NCBI GenBank assembly: GCA_028554755.1
Contig: JAPTOF010000006.1
Span: forward strand, 10,348,501 to 10,412,500
Length of the DNA stretch: 64,000 bases
From: Cordia subcordata
Taxonomy: Eukaryota; Streptophyta; Magnoliopsida; Boraginales; Cordiaceae
Direction of reading: 5' to 3'
Below are positions 35,201 through 46,200 of this stretch, one piece after another. Position 1 is the stretch's first letter; every line of letters starts with the position of its first letter. The position numbers and the translations under genes are program-made. The notes under the pieces are model-generated. The model was not told where the DNA came from and did no database searches. It saw only the letters and a program-made list of their open reading frames with translations.

Positions 35201-38200
35201 ATCCAGCAAACCACATATTAGTGGAGGCGACAACTTTGGACATCCAACAGCAGTACCTTGTTCCACAGATTCGAGCATTTGAAATGCTTCATCAATCTTT
35301 CGCGCCTCGCCCAAACCCTACAAGGAATGAAGCATCAGCCAAAATGCTCAAGAAAAGGGTAATATGTTTCTAACAAACTCATCATGGCAGATCTTTACAG
35401 AACCACCAGGCACAACCCTGTGCAAGAGTTTATTGGCTTCACTTCACCAGTTGACAAATTTTAACGCCAAAGTTAGTAGCCAGTGAGTTACAAAAGATGC
35501 CATGAAATCACTTTCCTCTCCAAGCCCCCAATAACTTAGGAACTAGCATACTGAAAACCACCTTACAGTTAAGTTCATCCTCACCATAAACCACACAGGA
35601 CCTGCCTAAGCTGACTGTATACCATTCTGATCCATCTATTCTGCCAAGACACATGCAGCTTACAGGATAGCCACTGAGGACTCTGCCTATTGGCCTATTT
35701 GCTTCATCTCCAAATTGGCTTGTTTCCACTACCAATTGAAGTATACAACAAGTCTTAGTGAACATTCTAAATTAAATTGCGGTCCTATTTCATTGCACAA
35801 CAATTTCTATCTAGTGATTGAAAAGATCTCATGATCCACGATACAAGTGACAAGTTAAACTGAAAGTATTGAACATCCTTAACTAAGGACCAAGTAAATG
35901 CAGCACTGAGGGAGAGGAAGTGGGTCAAAGAAAGACATAGATCAAGAAACCTTCCATGCACCACACACCATAAAATGAAGAAAGTCTGAATCCAACAGCA
36001 TGTATCCATGGGCACCTAGAATACAAAATTAGGAAGGGATCTTCATCTGCTCACTAGAAAATAAAGTTTAAACTAAGGGAACCTGTGGATCATGTAGTAC
36101 TAACAAATCCAAAGCAGGAAATAACTAAGCACACTTACTTCAGAATAATAGTTAGAATGTTCTTTTCTACTCATTTTCTCTGCGCATGCGAACTCCAATC
36201 TAATGCTCGATTATGGTCAGTTACCTCTGAGAAAAAAGAAGCCATCAATCTGGTACCCGATTAAGTTTGCAACTTCAGTTTACCAGCTATATTCAGTGGA
36301 CCTCTCCCTAACCTTTGCCACTTCACTGCAAATTCTTTTGGCCCCAAGATCTCCGATTAAGGGCCTGTTTGGATTGCCTTTTTTCCGTCCAAAAGCACTT
36401 TATTTCCCAAAAAGAGCACAACTTTTTTGCAATAAGTATTTGAATTGGATTTAAAGAAAAACTGGAACTCTTAAAAAAGGTAAACGTCAGCTTTTTAGAG
36501 AAGCCATAAATTTTAGCCACTCAAAAAGGCACCTTTTCAAAAGTTCTAGAAAAAAGTGCTTTCCATCAAAAAGCCAATCAAATGAGCCCTAAATATTTGG
36601 AGCCCGCAGTTTCATCTGACCTTACTGCATTCTCATACAAGTGACACCTCAAAAAATGCCAATACAAATAGCAAGTCACAAAAACACCTCAAGCATTATT
36701 TAATCACAGTCCCATTGGCTACAATGAGTTTTAGGTCACCTCATACATAGCTCAACCTCAATTTTACTCTTCTTAAAGGCCCCGCTTTGAAGAATATTCA
36801 GTCATGATTCTCCTTCACACCTATGTCCCATGGAGAAACACACTGTATCAGCTGGATATCGAATCAAAAAGGGAACTTTGCATCTAGAACGATGGCCACT
36901 TTGCAAGAAGTCCTTCTTGTAGACTCTAGGAGTTTTTTAATTTACTGACTGCTCTTTGACGAGTTAACATTTTTCACAAAATAGTGACAGTCAATGGATT
37001 CCTCGTGCTGCCAATTCAATCAATTCACCTTCCATTGGGCCCTGGAGAGAACCATTTGTTTCTCTTTCAACAAAAGGTAGATCACTGTTCAATTTCTTCT
37101 AGACTATTGTTCCTAGTCATAAACTTCAGCTTGTAAAGTTTCTTAACCATCCAACATCAATAACCAGCCTTATGACTGAAGGATCATTATCACAAGTTAT
37201 AGGACATCAAAAGTACCACATATGACCAATTTTCAGGATTGAAGTTACTACTTTTGGTTGTGGCATTACTCCAATCAATGCAGGTTCCATTTGGATGTCA
37301 AATTGACAAAAGGTAAGAAAAGGTAAAAAGAATATGGATTGAAGTAAAACATTTTTCGAAGATTCTATTGAAGACAGAATGAAAGCCTTTCTAATAGATT
37401 AACCTTTTAGATGACAAGGTAAATTTACATGACATTAGTGTCATATGAAAAAGAAGGCCCACCATTTAAAAAGAATATGTCAGCATTGAGTGCTCAATGA
37501 AAAACAATCTTGCCTACAAATGAGGAACATGTTGACGACAATAAATTGGTGGTTGCCTTTCTTATGAATATTATTTTCTTGTTATGTACGTAGAAGTATT
37601 TTATGAATTTTAGTTCTCTCAAGATTGAGTAATTGTTCATGGACAAACACTACAATAATCAAGTTTTTTATTTTGAATTTTATTAGGTTACAAAGATCCA
37701 TTTTATTGTTTGACTCTTTTATATTTAAATTGAATTTTAGTAAAAATTAATCACTACATAACCTGTGAAATTACCTAACCAGTGACATATGCCAGAATAA
37801 TCATATTCATTCATTTGACACAAAGATTTCTCCTAATCCCGTAGCAAATAGACAATTAGTTGATTGATCTGAAATATGGAAAATTAGTGACTTCATACAC
37901 CGGATTTGGAAATCCAAACTATTCTATAGAAACTAACTCATCCAGTAAAAGACTCAATGATTTCAACTATGAATCTAACTTATAATGTCAAATCATCTTA
38001 TTGAGTGACACTTTATCCAAATAATCATGCATGTACTAAACTAACACCAATTTTCTGCACCAAGTGTACTCCAAACATTCCATGTACCAAGTAGCAAATC
38101 ACATCCCTGTTCCCTTTTCATTTACCTCAACAGTTCAGGTAGTATTTAACATAGCTCACACAAGATATACAAAATGGAATACCTAAAAGAAATACACCCC

Positions 38201-40060
38201 CAGTCCATCACTATCCTTCAAATAGCTTTGCCATAGATACATACCTTCAAAAGTGTACCATAGGTGACATCATCAACCCCGCAACTCTCTGGCTTTGACA
38301 TTTCCTCAAAGACTCTTAGTGCTGTTTGTATGTCATTGCAATGAATGCATGCCTGCAATACTGCATTCATCACTATTGTGTTCAGCTTCCCATGCTGCTT
38401 TTTTGCAATCCCAACCTCCCTAAATATCTAGATGCAGAGGGAAAAAAAGGAATGAATGAAATGGAAAACATCTTTACAAGATCATAATTCAAACAAAAGT
38501 TCAAATACTGAGTGAACTAACTGCAGCTTCTTTACAATGTTGTACTTTTGTGCATTTACTTTTCCCTTGATTAATCCACTAGGATACATACGTACTCTAT
38601 TTGTTCCATAATTGAACGTCTTACTTTCTATTTGAGTAGTTCTAAACAATAGGGTTTATCTTTTGTAAATCATTTCATTACTTCCATTATATATACTCTA
38701 GCTCTAACCAGCATTTTCATTTTTAAATTCAGAAAGGTCTGCCAAACTCCCAATTCCTACTCTTGGTCCAACTTCCCCCACTTCTAACTCCATGTCTTAG
38801 TAAAGGTTACATTTTTGAGTTCCCTATGTGGAACACTGTGCAAAATCAACCTAAGACATTTACGTTTAATTAGGGAAATTATCATTTTACCACCCTAATG
38901 TTTGGTCAAATGTCAAACTCGGCAAGTTGAAAGTTGTCAAACTTCCATCTGAATTTGGAGGATATGGAACTGTAGTTAAATTTGAATATTTTTTCTAAGA
39001 TAATTATTTTGCCATCAGCTGCTTGAGCACTATATTTGATTTATCAAAGGCCACTTATAATTATTAATTAAACATGAAATTACCCTCAAAACAGTTTATC
39101 AATATGATTGCATGATTTTCAAATATACTTATGTAAAAAGAGGAAGTAATTAAGCTTTCTCTGCAACAACAGATCATTTCTTCATCAAATTTGATCCTTA
39201 AAAGTATACACATTTACAAGCAAAGAAGATTAATACTAATTAAATACTGCCTCTTTTTTCCTAAAATGATCTAAGAATAAGGTTGTGCTCATAGAAAATC
39301 ACAAACGCATGCACTCTCCTCCATCTCTCACACACTACACAAACCCACTCATAGAAATGCACTCACACACAAGCCCTGTGGCTCAAAGAAATACACATAC
39401 TCACAAGACATGCATATAGAGTAACACACATGCATAGAAGTTAACACTAGTACTTGCTGAGGTCTTTGAGGACCAACTTCACACATGCATAGAAGTTAAC
39501 ACTACAATTGATGAGGTCTTTAAGGATTAACTTTTGAATATAAGAACTGATTCATTATATCAATATAAGACAAAAGTGCATGAAAATCTAATGGTTGAAC
39601 AAATAAAAGATGGTGAATTGCCACAGTGAGGGGATCATTTATCATTTTCGTATGAATCAAATCGATGAATTGATAAATTAGAATCACATTTACAGCTCTC
39701 AAGCACATTGTATGTAGGGGTTTTTCTTCTTCTACTGAAAGATTTAAATTAGCTCATCTCGGTCATATTTCTCCCAAGCTGAGAGAAAACATAGGCAATA
39801 ATTTACCTTTTCATAGAAATCAACCCAATGAAAAAAGATATTCCTTTGGTCAAGGCAGTGTATATGGAGGGTAGTGGACGGCTCCTTCTCCGCATTGATC
39901 CCAAAATTTGTTCAAATACAAGGGCAACACAAGTATTTTAACAAGCCAGAAGGATCAAACTAAATAACAAGGGCTCATCTGGATTGGCTTTGAGAAAGGA
40001 TGCTTTTTTGGAAGGAAAAAAAAAAACTTTTTTGAGATGATCAAATTTACAGCTTTTGGA

Positions 40061-40093
<33 letters not shown>

Positions 40094-40919
40094 ACCGGAA
40101 TTCAGCTTGTCTGCAAAGTTTTTCAGCTTTTTGTCTTTTCTCAAAACAAATCCAAATACTTATTGCAAAATGAATATACTTTTATCCATATAAAAAGAAA
40201 AAAATGAATACAAACGCCTATTTTAGTGAGTCGAAAGACTCAAAGTTATTTAACACAAGCTAACACATGAAGTGAGAATATGATCACTTCTTTAGAACGT
40301 TAGCGCCACTGTGACATCCGAGCCAACAGTAGCAGCCTGTTTGGCTGTGCATATTAAGGTGCTTATAAGCACCCGAACTAGAAAAGTAACCCACACCAGC
40401 ATTTTACATGAAGTGTTTATAAGCACCCGAAATTAGCATTGCCAAACACCCCCGTGAGTTGCAAAACTGAAACTAAACTACTATCCATACTACTGCAACA
40501 GAAGGTTGTACCCTATGCACCGTGGCTTGTACCTTGCTAACAAACACCCAGTTCATATATTCTTGTAAAAAATAATTACAATGGTAAACAGCACAAAAAC
40601 GTTCCTCATTGTAGTGGGAAAAAAGAAATACCTGACAGAGCTGTCGACGGCGCGTGAGCTCCACGATGCGGGACGTGAGTGGTTTGAGATTAGGCTGGGT
40701 GGACTTCTTAGGAGCATAACGAGAGGTAGAGCGGGGAGAGGAGCAAGAAGATGATGGTAAGAGCAACGCGCCGAGATTATCTACTCGCTTTGGTTTGGTG
40801 TAGTAAAAGCGATGAAGACTTGTTCTTGATGGAGAAACAAGTGAAGTTTGATAATGGCGATGACGATGATGGAGTAGATTCATGTTTGCATGTTTGCAGT
40901 TGAGAAAATGGGAAGACAT
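17227..40919 (-). CDS. CBSPPR1: PPR-repeat plus CBS-domain protein (CBSPPR1 / At5g10690 type)
   Basis: Twelve coding exons on the minus strand, assembled from splice sites with agreeing phases: 40632-40919, 38245-38427, 35185-35317, 33116-33213, 32862-33023, 32671-32739, 32021-32156, 31304-31536, 29870-29947, 29309-29377, 28372-28548, 17227-17496. They give 631 aa. Residues 1-96 are basic, Ser- and His-rich, like an organelle transit peptide. PPR helices follow to about residue 430 ([107 protein letters not shown]). The C-terminal part (about 484-631) is a CBS pair: [20 protein letters not shown] and [20 protein letters not shown], then [19 protein letters not shown] and [22 protein letters not shown] pairs bind adenosyl ligands and PPRs bind RNA; a direct function is unknown. 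A TATATATTTATATATA run at about 40924-40942 suggests that the true start may be the in-frame ATG at 40883. All frames are intact despite heavy transposon loading of the introns. Confidence 0.9.
18183..18274. repeat. 46-bp tandem duplication in the giant intron
   Basis: TGCATAAATAGGCCAAGATA... occurs at 18183-18228 and again at 18229-18274, with a few differences near the middle (CACTGCAATATTTTAG versus CATCGCGATATTTCAG). Confidence 0.9.
18800..19009 (+). repeat. 5' LTR of copia element 1
   Basis: Starts TGATAAGTATAGC and ends CATTTCTTCA. Short LTR with a TATAAATA box near 18938. Confidence 0.95.
19250..23564 (+). pseudogene. gag-pol of copia element 1, broken by stops and frameshifts
   Basis: Translation blocks appear in the standard copia order. 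Gag (UBN2 type) starts at the ATG at 19250 ([20 protein letters not shown]) and is stopped at 19508. A zinc-knuckle region with a stop lies near 20110-20215 ([14 protein letters not shown]). The protease active site [11 protein letters not shown] is near 20297. The pre-integrase motif [15 protein letters not shown] is near 20730. The integrase core spans about 20920-21400, then a Ser-rich linker. Reverse transcriptase starts near 22090 ([20 protein letters not shown]) with the [11 protein letters not shown] catalytic box near 22600. RNase H, with [20 protein letters not shown], is at 23310-23380. At least seven stops or frame changes separate these blocks, so no functional polyprotein can be made. 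Confidence 0.93.
23565..23767 (+). repeat. 3' LTR of copia element 1
   Basis: Begins TAATAAGTATAGC (first G lost) and ends TTTCTTCA, directly followed by the AACAC target duplication. Confidence 0.95.
24298..26774 (-). mobile_element. Ty1/copia element 2, internally deleted, minus strand
   Basis: The 3' LTR is at 24298-24475 and the 5' LTR at 26610-26774 (about 165-178 bp). The primer-site remnant on the minus strand beside the 5' LTR reads TAGTATCTAGAGTTAGG. A purine tract, GTGAGAGGGGAGT, lies beside the 3' LTR. Flanks GACTC (24293) and AACTC (26775) fit a 5-bp target duplication with one change. Coding remnants on the minus strand are the gag N-terminus (26267 to about 25900, one stop), then directly reverse transcriptase (25877-24970, with [20 protein letters not shown] and [12 protein letters not shown]), then RNase H (24736-24488, [20 protein letters not shown]). 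The C-terminal gag, protease and integrase are missing, so a large internal deletion joined gag to RT. YVDD has become YVDN. The element is dead. Confidence 0.88.
24488..26267 (-). pseudogene. gag/RT/RNase H remnants of copia element 2
   Basis: Broken reading frames as listed for the element. The gag-RT junction falls near 25890-25910, where a gag helix ([17 protein letters not shown]) passes straight into RT-proximal sequence. The missing segment would normally be about 2 kb. Confidence 0.85.
26492..27190. repeat. 350-bp tandem duplication covering the copia-2 leader, LTR and flank
   Basis: GTGAACAGTAAC starts copies at 26492 and 26842. Each copy contains the GGGTGGGGTGTTTTGGTGG leader stretch, one full LTR (26610-26774 and 26959-27123) and about 65 bp of non-element flank ending GACTGCTTGAC. 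Because the unit includes flank, this is a genomic tandem duplication after insertion rather than a retrotransposition product. The copies are nearly identical. Confidence 0.93.
28901..28970. repeat. 35-bp tandem duplication
   Basis: TACTGCTG-TA-ATACA-GAGGTCACATAAGTTAG occurs twice in series (28901-28935 and 28936-28970), in intron 10 of the PPR-CBS gene. Confidence 0.9.
30030..30171. repeat. 70-bp imperfect tandem duplication
   Basis: Both copies start CCAAACTTGGT (30030 and 30100) and end with CACATAAAGTCTAAATGCTG. The middles differ by a few bases. In intron 8 of the PPR-CBS gene. Confidence 0.9.
30298..30671 (-). mobile_element. TRIM (terminal-repeat retrotransposon in miniature), 374 bp
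   Basis: Two 120-bp direct repeats (30298-30417 and 30552-30671) flank a 134-bp centre. On the minus strand each LTR starts TGTTAGAGTATTATT. The 5' LTR is followed by TGGTATCAGAGCCTAGG, a perfect initiator-Met tRNA primer site. The 3' LTR is preceded by the purine tract GTGAGGGGGAG. A perfect 5-bp target duplication AAATA sits at 30293-30297 and 30672-30676. It has no coding capacity. The LTR ends at TCTTTAGA rather than the usual CA. It lies in intron 8 of the PPR-CBS gene, in the same orientation as the gene. Confidence 0.96.
36361..36590. mobile_element. MITE family 1, copy D
   Basis: Ends GGGCCTGTTTGGATTGCC and GCCAATCAAATGAGCCC. The interior includes AAAAGCACTTTATTTCCC and TTGCAATAAGTATTTGAATTG. 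Located in intron 2 of the PPR-CBS gene. Confidence 0.85.
39426..39535. repeat. 55-bp imperfect tandem duplication
   Basis: ACACATGCATAGAAGTTAAC starts both copies (39426 and 39481), each followed by a GATGAGGTCTTTAAGGA-like end. In intron 1 of the PPR-CBS gene, next to a CACACA-rich stretch. Confidence 0.85.
39971..40220. mobile_element. MITE family 1, copy E
   Basis: Starts GGGCTCATCTGGATTGGC and ends AATACAAACGCCTA, with family blocks TTTTTGAGATGATCAAATTT and ATCCAAATACTTATTGCAAA. A GAA/AAG trinucleotide run (about 40069-40090) has expanded inside this copy. In intron 1 of the PPR-CBS gene. Confidence 0.7.
40333..40454. mobile_element. MITE family 2, copy a
   Basis: Left end GCCTGTTTGGC and right end GCCAAACACCC form the inverted repeat. 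The subterminal motif GTGCTTATAAGCACC occurs at 40359 and a related one, GTGTTTATAAGCACCCG, near 40412. Short, noncoding. Confidence 0.75.
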
Positions 40920-41014
40920 TATCCATACATATATATAAATATATAGTTGGCACACAAGTGCAAAAAAGGATACGGGTGAGATTCCCTCTCTTATCTCCTG
41001 CCTATTTACGATAG

Positions 41015-41140
41015 TGGGTGTTTGGTTTTGATCGGTGTTTATAAGCACCTAAATAATATAAAAGACGTAAGAAAATATGGGAAAGATTATTTTTTTTCTA
41101 CGTACTTATAAGCATTTCAAATAAGTAAAGTCAAACACCC
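41015..41140. mobile_element. MITE family 2, copy b
   Basis: Ends GGGTGTTTGG and TCAAACACCC, with GTTTATAAGCACCT near the left and ACTTATAAGCA near the right end. It lies about 100 bp upstream of the PPR-CBS start codon, so it may sit in the promoter. Confidence 0.75.
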
Positions 41141-41522
41141 TCTTAGTGATGCTTATAAGCCATTTTTAATATTGATGATAAGTAAAGGTAGATAACGGAT
41201 CCGACTTCGAGTTTCTCTCCAAGTGATCAAAAGATCCATTGTAATCAATTAGATTCAAATAAAAATAAGTTTGTCATTTGATTAAAAATATAATTAATGC
41301 GTTTAAGAGAAGATATTTATGTCTTTTTTTTATATTTTTCTTGATCATAATTTAATCAAAATCTTTTTCCTAAACACAATCTAATCAAAACATGATAATT
41401 CTCTATCTTTTTTTAATCATAAAATAAAATGTATGTCTCACGCTATGATCCTCAAATTAGTAATCAAAAGTCGAAACAGCAAGTGATACAACATTCGTCT
41501 TTCTCTTGGAATCGCAATACAA

Positions 41523-41755
41523 AGCGCCTGGTTGGATTGATTTTTTTTCAAGAAAAAATACATTTTTTTCCTGAAAAAGTTACATTAAATTTGCAATAAC
41601 TTGTTTGATTTGATTTTTAAAAAAACTAAAATTCTGAAAAAAGCTCAAATACAACTTTTTTCAGAAGTCAGAATTTTTAGCTTCTCAAAAAAAGCTATTT
41701 TTCAAAAACTGTCAAGAAAAGCGCTTTTAAAAAAAACCAATCCAAACTAGTCCAA
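41523..41755. mobile_element. MITE family 1, copy F
   Basis: AGCGCCTGGTTGGATTGA at the left and CCAATCCAAACTAGTCC at the right. The interior has the family blocks TTGCAATAACTTGTTTGATT, AAAAAAGCTCAAATACAACT and AAAAGCGCTTTT. Confidence 0.82.
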
Positions 41756-42307
41756 AGTTGACACCAAGACGACCCTAGACCGATCATGAAACCAACAAGA
41801 TGTCATCTCTACTCATCTCCGAATCATTATACCATCAAGAATTTGATCACAAAAGCAACTCATTTCAAATATAATTTTCCCATTCTTCAATTTTCAACGA
41901 AAATCGTCGTTTATTTACCAATGTATTTTTATACATATCATTGTTCTTCAATTCATTTGTTCAAAGCTTGGCAAAAAGTCCACCAGGGAAATAATTTGAT
42001 TCTTCGTTCATTTACGTGAAATTTTTGTTAGAGAAAAATAAAATTATCATTTGGATTTAGTAATTAACTTTATATCTTAGTAAAAACAATGGTTGTTTTA
42101 TATTTATGTCGTTATAAAGAAATTACGTATTTTTAAGGTAATGATTAAAACCTTTCTTAAGAATGTATTAAAAAACAAAAGCGCCAGTTAGAGTGACCGT
42201 TAGTATGTCAATGTATACTTCAATAGGTCGTTTATTTAATCTCTTTTATTGGGTCAAATTCAGTAAAAGTCTACCACTTACATGATTCTAGCAACCTATT
42301 AACGAAG

Positions 42308-42410
42308 AGGGTGTTTGGCTCGCTTATTTGGTGCTTCTTAAATAATAAAAAGTATGTCAGGAGATATTTTTTCTTATAAGCACCCAAAATAAGCAAAGAC
42401 AAACACCCCC
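42308..42410. mobile_element. MITE family 2, copy c
   Basis: Ends GGGTGTTTGGCTCGC and GACAAACACCCCC, with CTTATAAGCACCC near the right end. About 103 bp. Confidence 0.75.
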
Positions 42411-43200
42411 TAAATAAACCACGATATATTACTGTTGGTTCTTTTGGTCCCTACATTAATGATGCCCCTTTCACCTCCCCGTAATATGGAATTTGGAATT
42501 TCAACCCCAACATTAACAAATAACAACCATATATAATTATGATAAAACCCACTTCTTAAAATTTACGAAAGTTTTCAATCTTCATAACCATGAGAAAAGA
42601 CCAGTAGAGTCAAGAGTGAGTTCAACACTTCTTTTTTCGCTGTGGAAGTGAAATGTAGTTAGTTTCCCCACCCCCCTATAATAGCAGATGACAAATTCAA
42701 TCATGAATTTTCTTTTAGAATTCAAAATGAATATTATTTTAAGTATCAACCGATTGGTAATCAATTTACCAAGTTCAAAATAATAATTATAAAGTATATT
42801 AACATTAGATAATAAATAATACATATGTAAAAGATGATAGATTAAAAAAAATATACTCTTACAATGCTTGAAAGGTAGATGGAGTGTCAATCTATTGACA
42901 ATTCTTCCTTCTTTGTCTGTGTTTGAGTTTCCTTCATATCACACCATTATCTAGATAAAAGCCACATGCAAAATTCCTCTTAATCTCATCCACCAACTTC
43001 CAAGTTTCCACTAACTATATGAATGAGAAGCCAGAAATATTAAGCCAAAATTTTGTTGATTAATTGGAATTATTATGATCAACAAAAGATCACAATGCTG
43101 ATTAATTGGAATTACTGTGATTAACAAAAGATGACATGTCCGGACTAACCAAGAGTAAAAAGCCACCAATCTGGGAGAACAGGACAACAGGTATAGAAAT

Positions 43201-46200
43201 TTACTTTCGATGAGCTTCCACATCTGACATTAACCTGGGTAACTTGGTCTTCTTCTGCTGATATTTAGCATACGAATACGACACGCCGCCGGCCGTGTTG
43301 ATTACCAAACCTGTTACGTTCAAAGCATGTACTTGGACTCCTCCCAGCAACACAAAACCAAGAGTCTGAGAAAGAGCAAACACATTACTACCGAATAAAA
43401 ACGTGCAAGAGAGAATCACCGTATGACTTCAGACATACCGTGGATCCAACTCCCTTGAGAACTCCTACAATGGTAGTAGTTAATGCGGAATTAACTATTG
43501 TACATAGAAACATGGTGTAGTTCAGAACTATGCCCATCACAAGTGAAAGAAGAAATATCAACAAAAATGATGTTGAAGTACTCTGCATCAGAAGACGAAT
43601 ACATGTTAGCAGAATAGAAATTCTACTGATAAGCAGGAATGACGGCAAGAAGTTAATGAATGAAACCAAGTTTATCTCACTAGGCTGAGTTGGTTAGATA
43701 GCCGAAAGCGATCAATTCAGGGAAATAATTATAGATGCTTACGAGTCAGATACCACTATAGGCCGCAAAAGGAAATTTTGAACCCAAACACAGACAAATC
43801 AAGGGAAATTAGAAAAACTTGTCAGAGCCAAGGGGACACTCCACATCTAATTGCACGTGAAAAATATTCAGAGAAAACGATAGTTGCGATAAGTTTGCAC
43901 CATATGGTGGTGCACTTATTATTTCAGGTGCATCTATATCAGATGTAGTCTAAGTGAAACAACCTATGGTGCTTATTATTGTTCCAGCAAAGGAGCAGCA
44001 CATGATTTCAAATGGATGACTACAGAACTGAGTGCAACTTTTGCATGCAATAGCAGACTAGGCAGAGCTTCGACACTAGCACATTAACAGAAGACACCAT
44101 GCACTGCACGTCATTGTCTATGATTTACTAACCACTGAAGCCTTTTAATTTGGGAACAGGGGTGTGTTGAACATAAGAACAAGTCAGGTTGTAAAAGTTA
44201 GCAAGTTGGATTTTCAAATCAATCTGTTTTCAAATATAACAAGATTAACTTTGCAATGACAAGTTCGCAAATCTTTCTAATCAACTCCTCAAATTTTCCC
44301 TTCTTTTTCTCTTTTAGGTCAACACCTGGTCAAGGTTATTACTTAGCTATACTTTCATTTTCGCCCATACAACCCAAGAAAATATGATCATGAAACAAAA
44401 TCTTGGAGATCACCAAGATGCATGCAGAAAGTTCATGGTCTCTCTCTCACAGCTACATGACAATGATATGATGTCCACAAGGCTTCCATAATTTTAATAG
44501 TTGCCACCTCCAGTGAAGGCAGCTCAGAATTTGTCCTCCAGAATTTATCGACTTAAAGGTCCAACATTGTCAGAGCAGCTGATTTAACATGAAAATTTAC
44601 CATATCCAAGTACGCTAGAGAAAGAAGTTAAAAAAAGTCTAAAAGCCAATGGGAAGAATTTTCAGTTAAGACAATAGGCAGTTTAGAATTGGATCTTTTA
44701 AAACCAAACATCAAAGGAAAATGAATTCAATAGTATACAAAGAGTACTAAATCATGATCGTAAAGGGAAGTTATATCAGGATTACGTCGCTTTGATCAAA
44801 TCAAGTTATAGCCACTTATACACAACCATATTGGTGCCCCACGCTATATATAGAACTAGTGTTGTATACTGTGTTCCTCGCACAACTTACTTGAAATTCC
44901 CTATACATCAATAAATGAGAACTATACTAGTTTCACTTCAAATGTAAGTTGATTGTCATACAGCATGATCGTTTTGGCACCTACATTTCCAACCTTGAGT
45001 ATTAATTAGGAGATACTTCTGCTAGTATATGTCAGAATACAGAACGTAAAGCAGACTCAACTGAAATTCTAACTAAAGTTTTATTATCATTCTTACAGCT
45101 AAAGCATTACGAGCAAAAGTTTTCTTTTCAAGCAAAAGAAATTCAACTTTACTTTTGGAAGAAATTCAACTTTACATTTGGTGGCTGTCTGCATCTGTTT
45201 GGAACAAGAGGGAGGTGTGATAAAAGGCGCAACTAATTTCCAGGGTTTTACACATTAATTCAGTAATCAAACTAAGCACATTTTGAACAATCCAACATAC
45301 TAATGCAAGTACAGAATGTAAGCTCTGAAGCATAACACAAGAAGTTCAAAACTCAGAAATGAGGAGCATGGGATCAGAGAATAACCTGAGCAAATAATAT
45401 TGACAAAGAATTTGGAAATTCAGCTGTAGCTATGATGAGGAAGAGCAGAAATGGTAAAGACAAAAGGCTGTTATAAAACATGATCTCAACTGATGAAAGC
45501 CCATCCTCTGCACCTGACCTCTCCACCAAAACGAGGTACATGGTCTGCATTTAAGAACAAGACTTTTGTATGAGTATACAAATTTCCCAAATGACAAGAC
45601 TGCAAATGCCTTCCCAGGATAACCAAATCCCAATCTAACCTGGAAAAAGACAGAAGTAAAGGCCATGCCATATCCAAAAAGATCAAAAGAAAAATCTCCC
45701 AGTGCTGCTATAAGAACTCCAGCAGCAGTTGTTATTACTGATAGAGTTACCTACAACAAGACAAGTGTTCATTGAGAGAACTGCTTCAATGTTAACGGCA
45801 ATAAAATTAGAAATTTTAACATAACAAATGCATCATAAACAGAATAGCTTCATGCCACAGATTATTATTTATACTATTGACCATCACAAGATTACGTATT
45901 GACCAGTGTATTTTCTGTAATAAAAAGGTGCAGCTCAATTCATGAAAGCTCTTGACCTGATCAGTAGCTATTAAAAGACATGTTCAATGCTGGAATCAGG
46001 CTGGACTAAGTTACTTGAGTACAGAATCATCAGACTTGTAATAGTCAAGACAGAACATGAATAATATGTTTGATGGTTTCACGTTATTCTAATCAAGCCA
46101 ATTAGACAATACTATTTCTGTAGGTCAACCATAGCACTGCATCATAGTAGGTAACGCGGGGAGCAAGTTCTGAAGGCAACTCTTTCCCTTGTTAAATTAC

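Larger units (their letters stand above)
41141..43200. other. Intergenic region between the PPR-CBS and transporter genes
   Basis: AT-rich, no coding exon seen. Holds MITE copy F and family 2 copy c. The low-coordinate end is the PPR-CBS promoter side; the high-coordinate end is the 3' side of the transporter gene. Confidence 0.65.

Noticed and set aside
43684..43710. GGCTGAGTTGGTTAGA, A-box-like start of a SINE in the transporter intron
   Set aside because: No B-box, tail or flanking repeat follows; too short to call.
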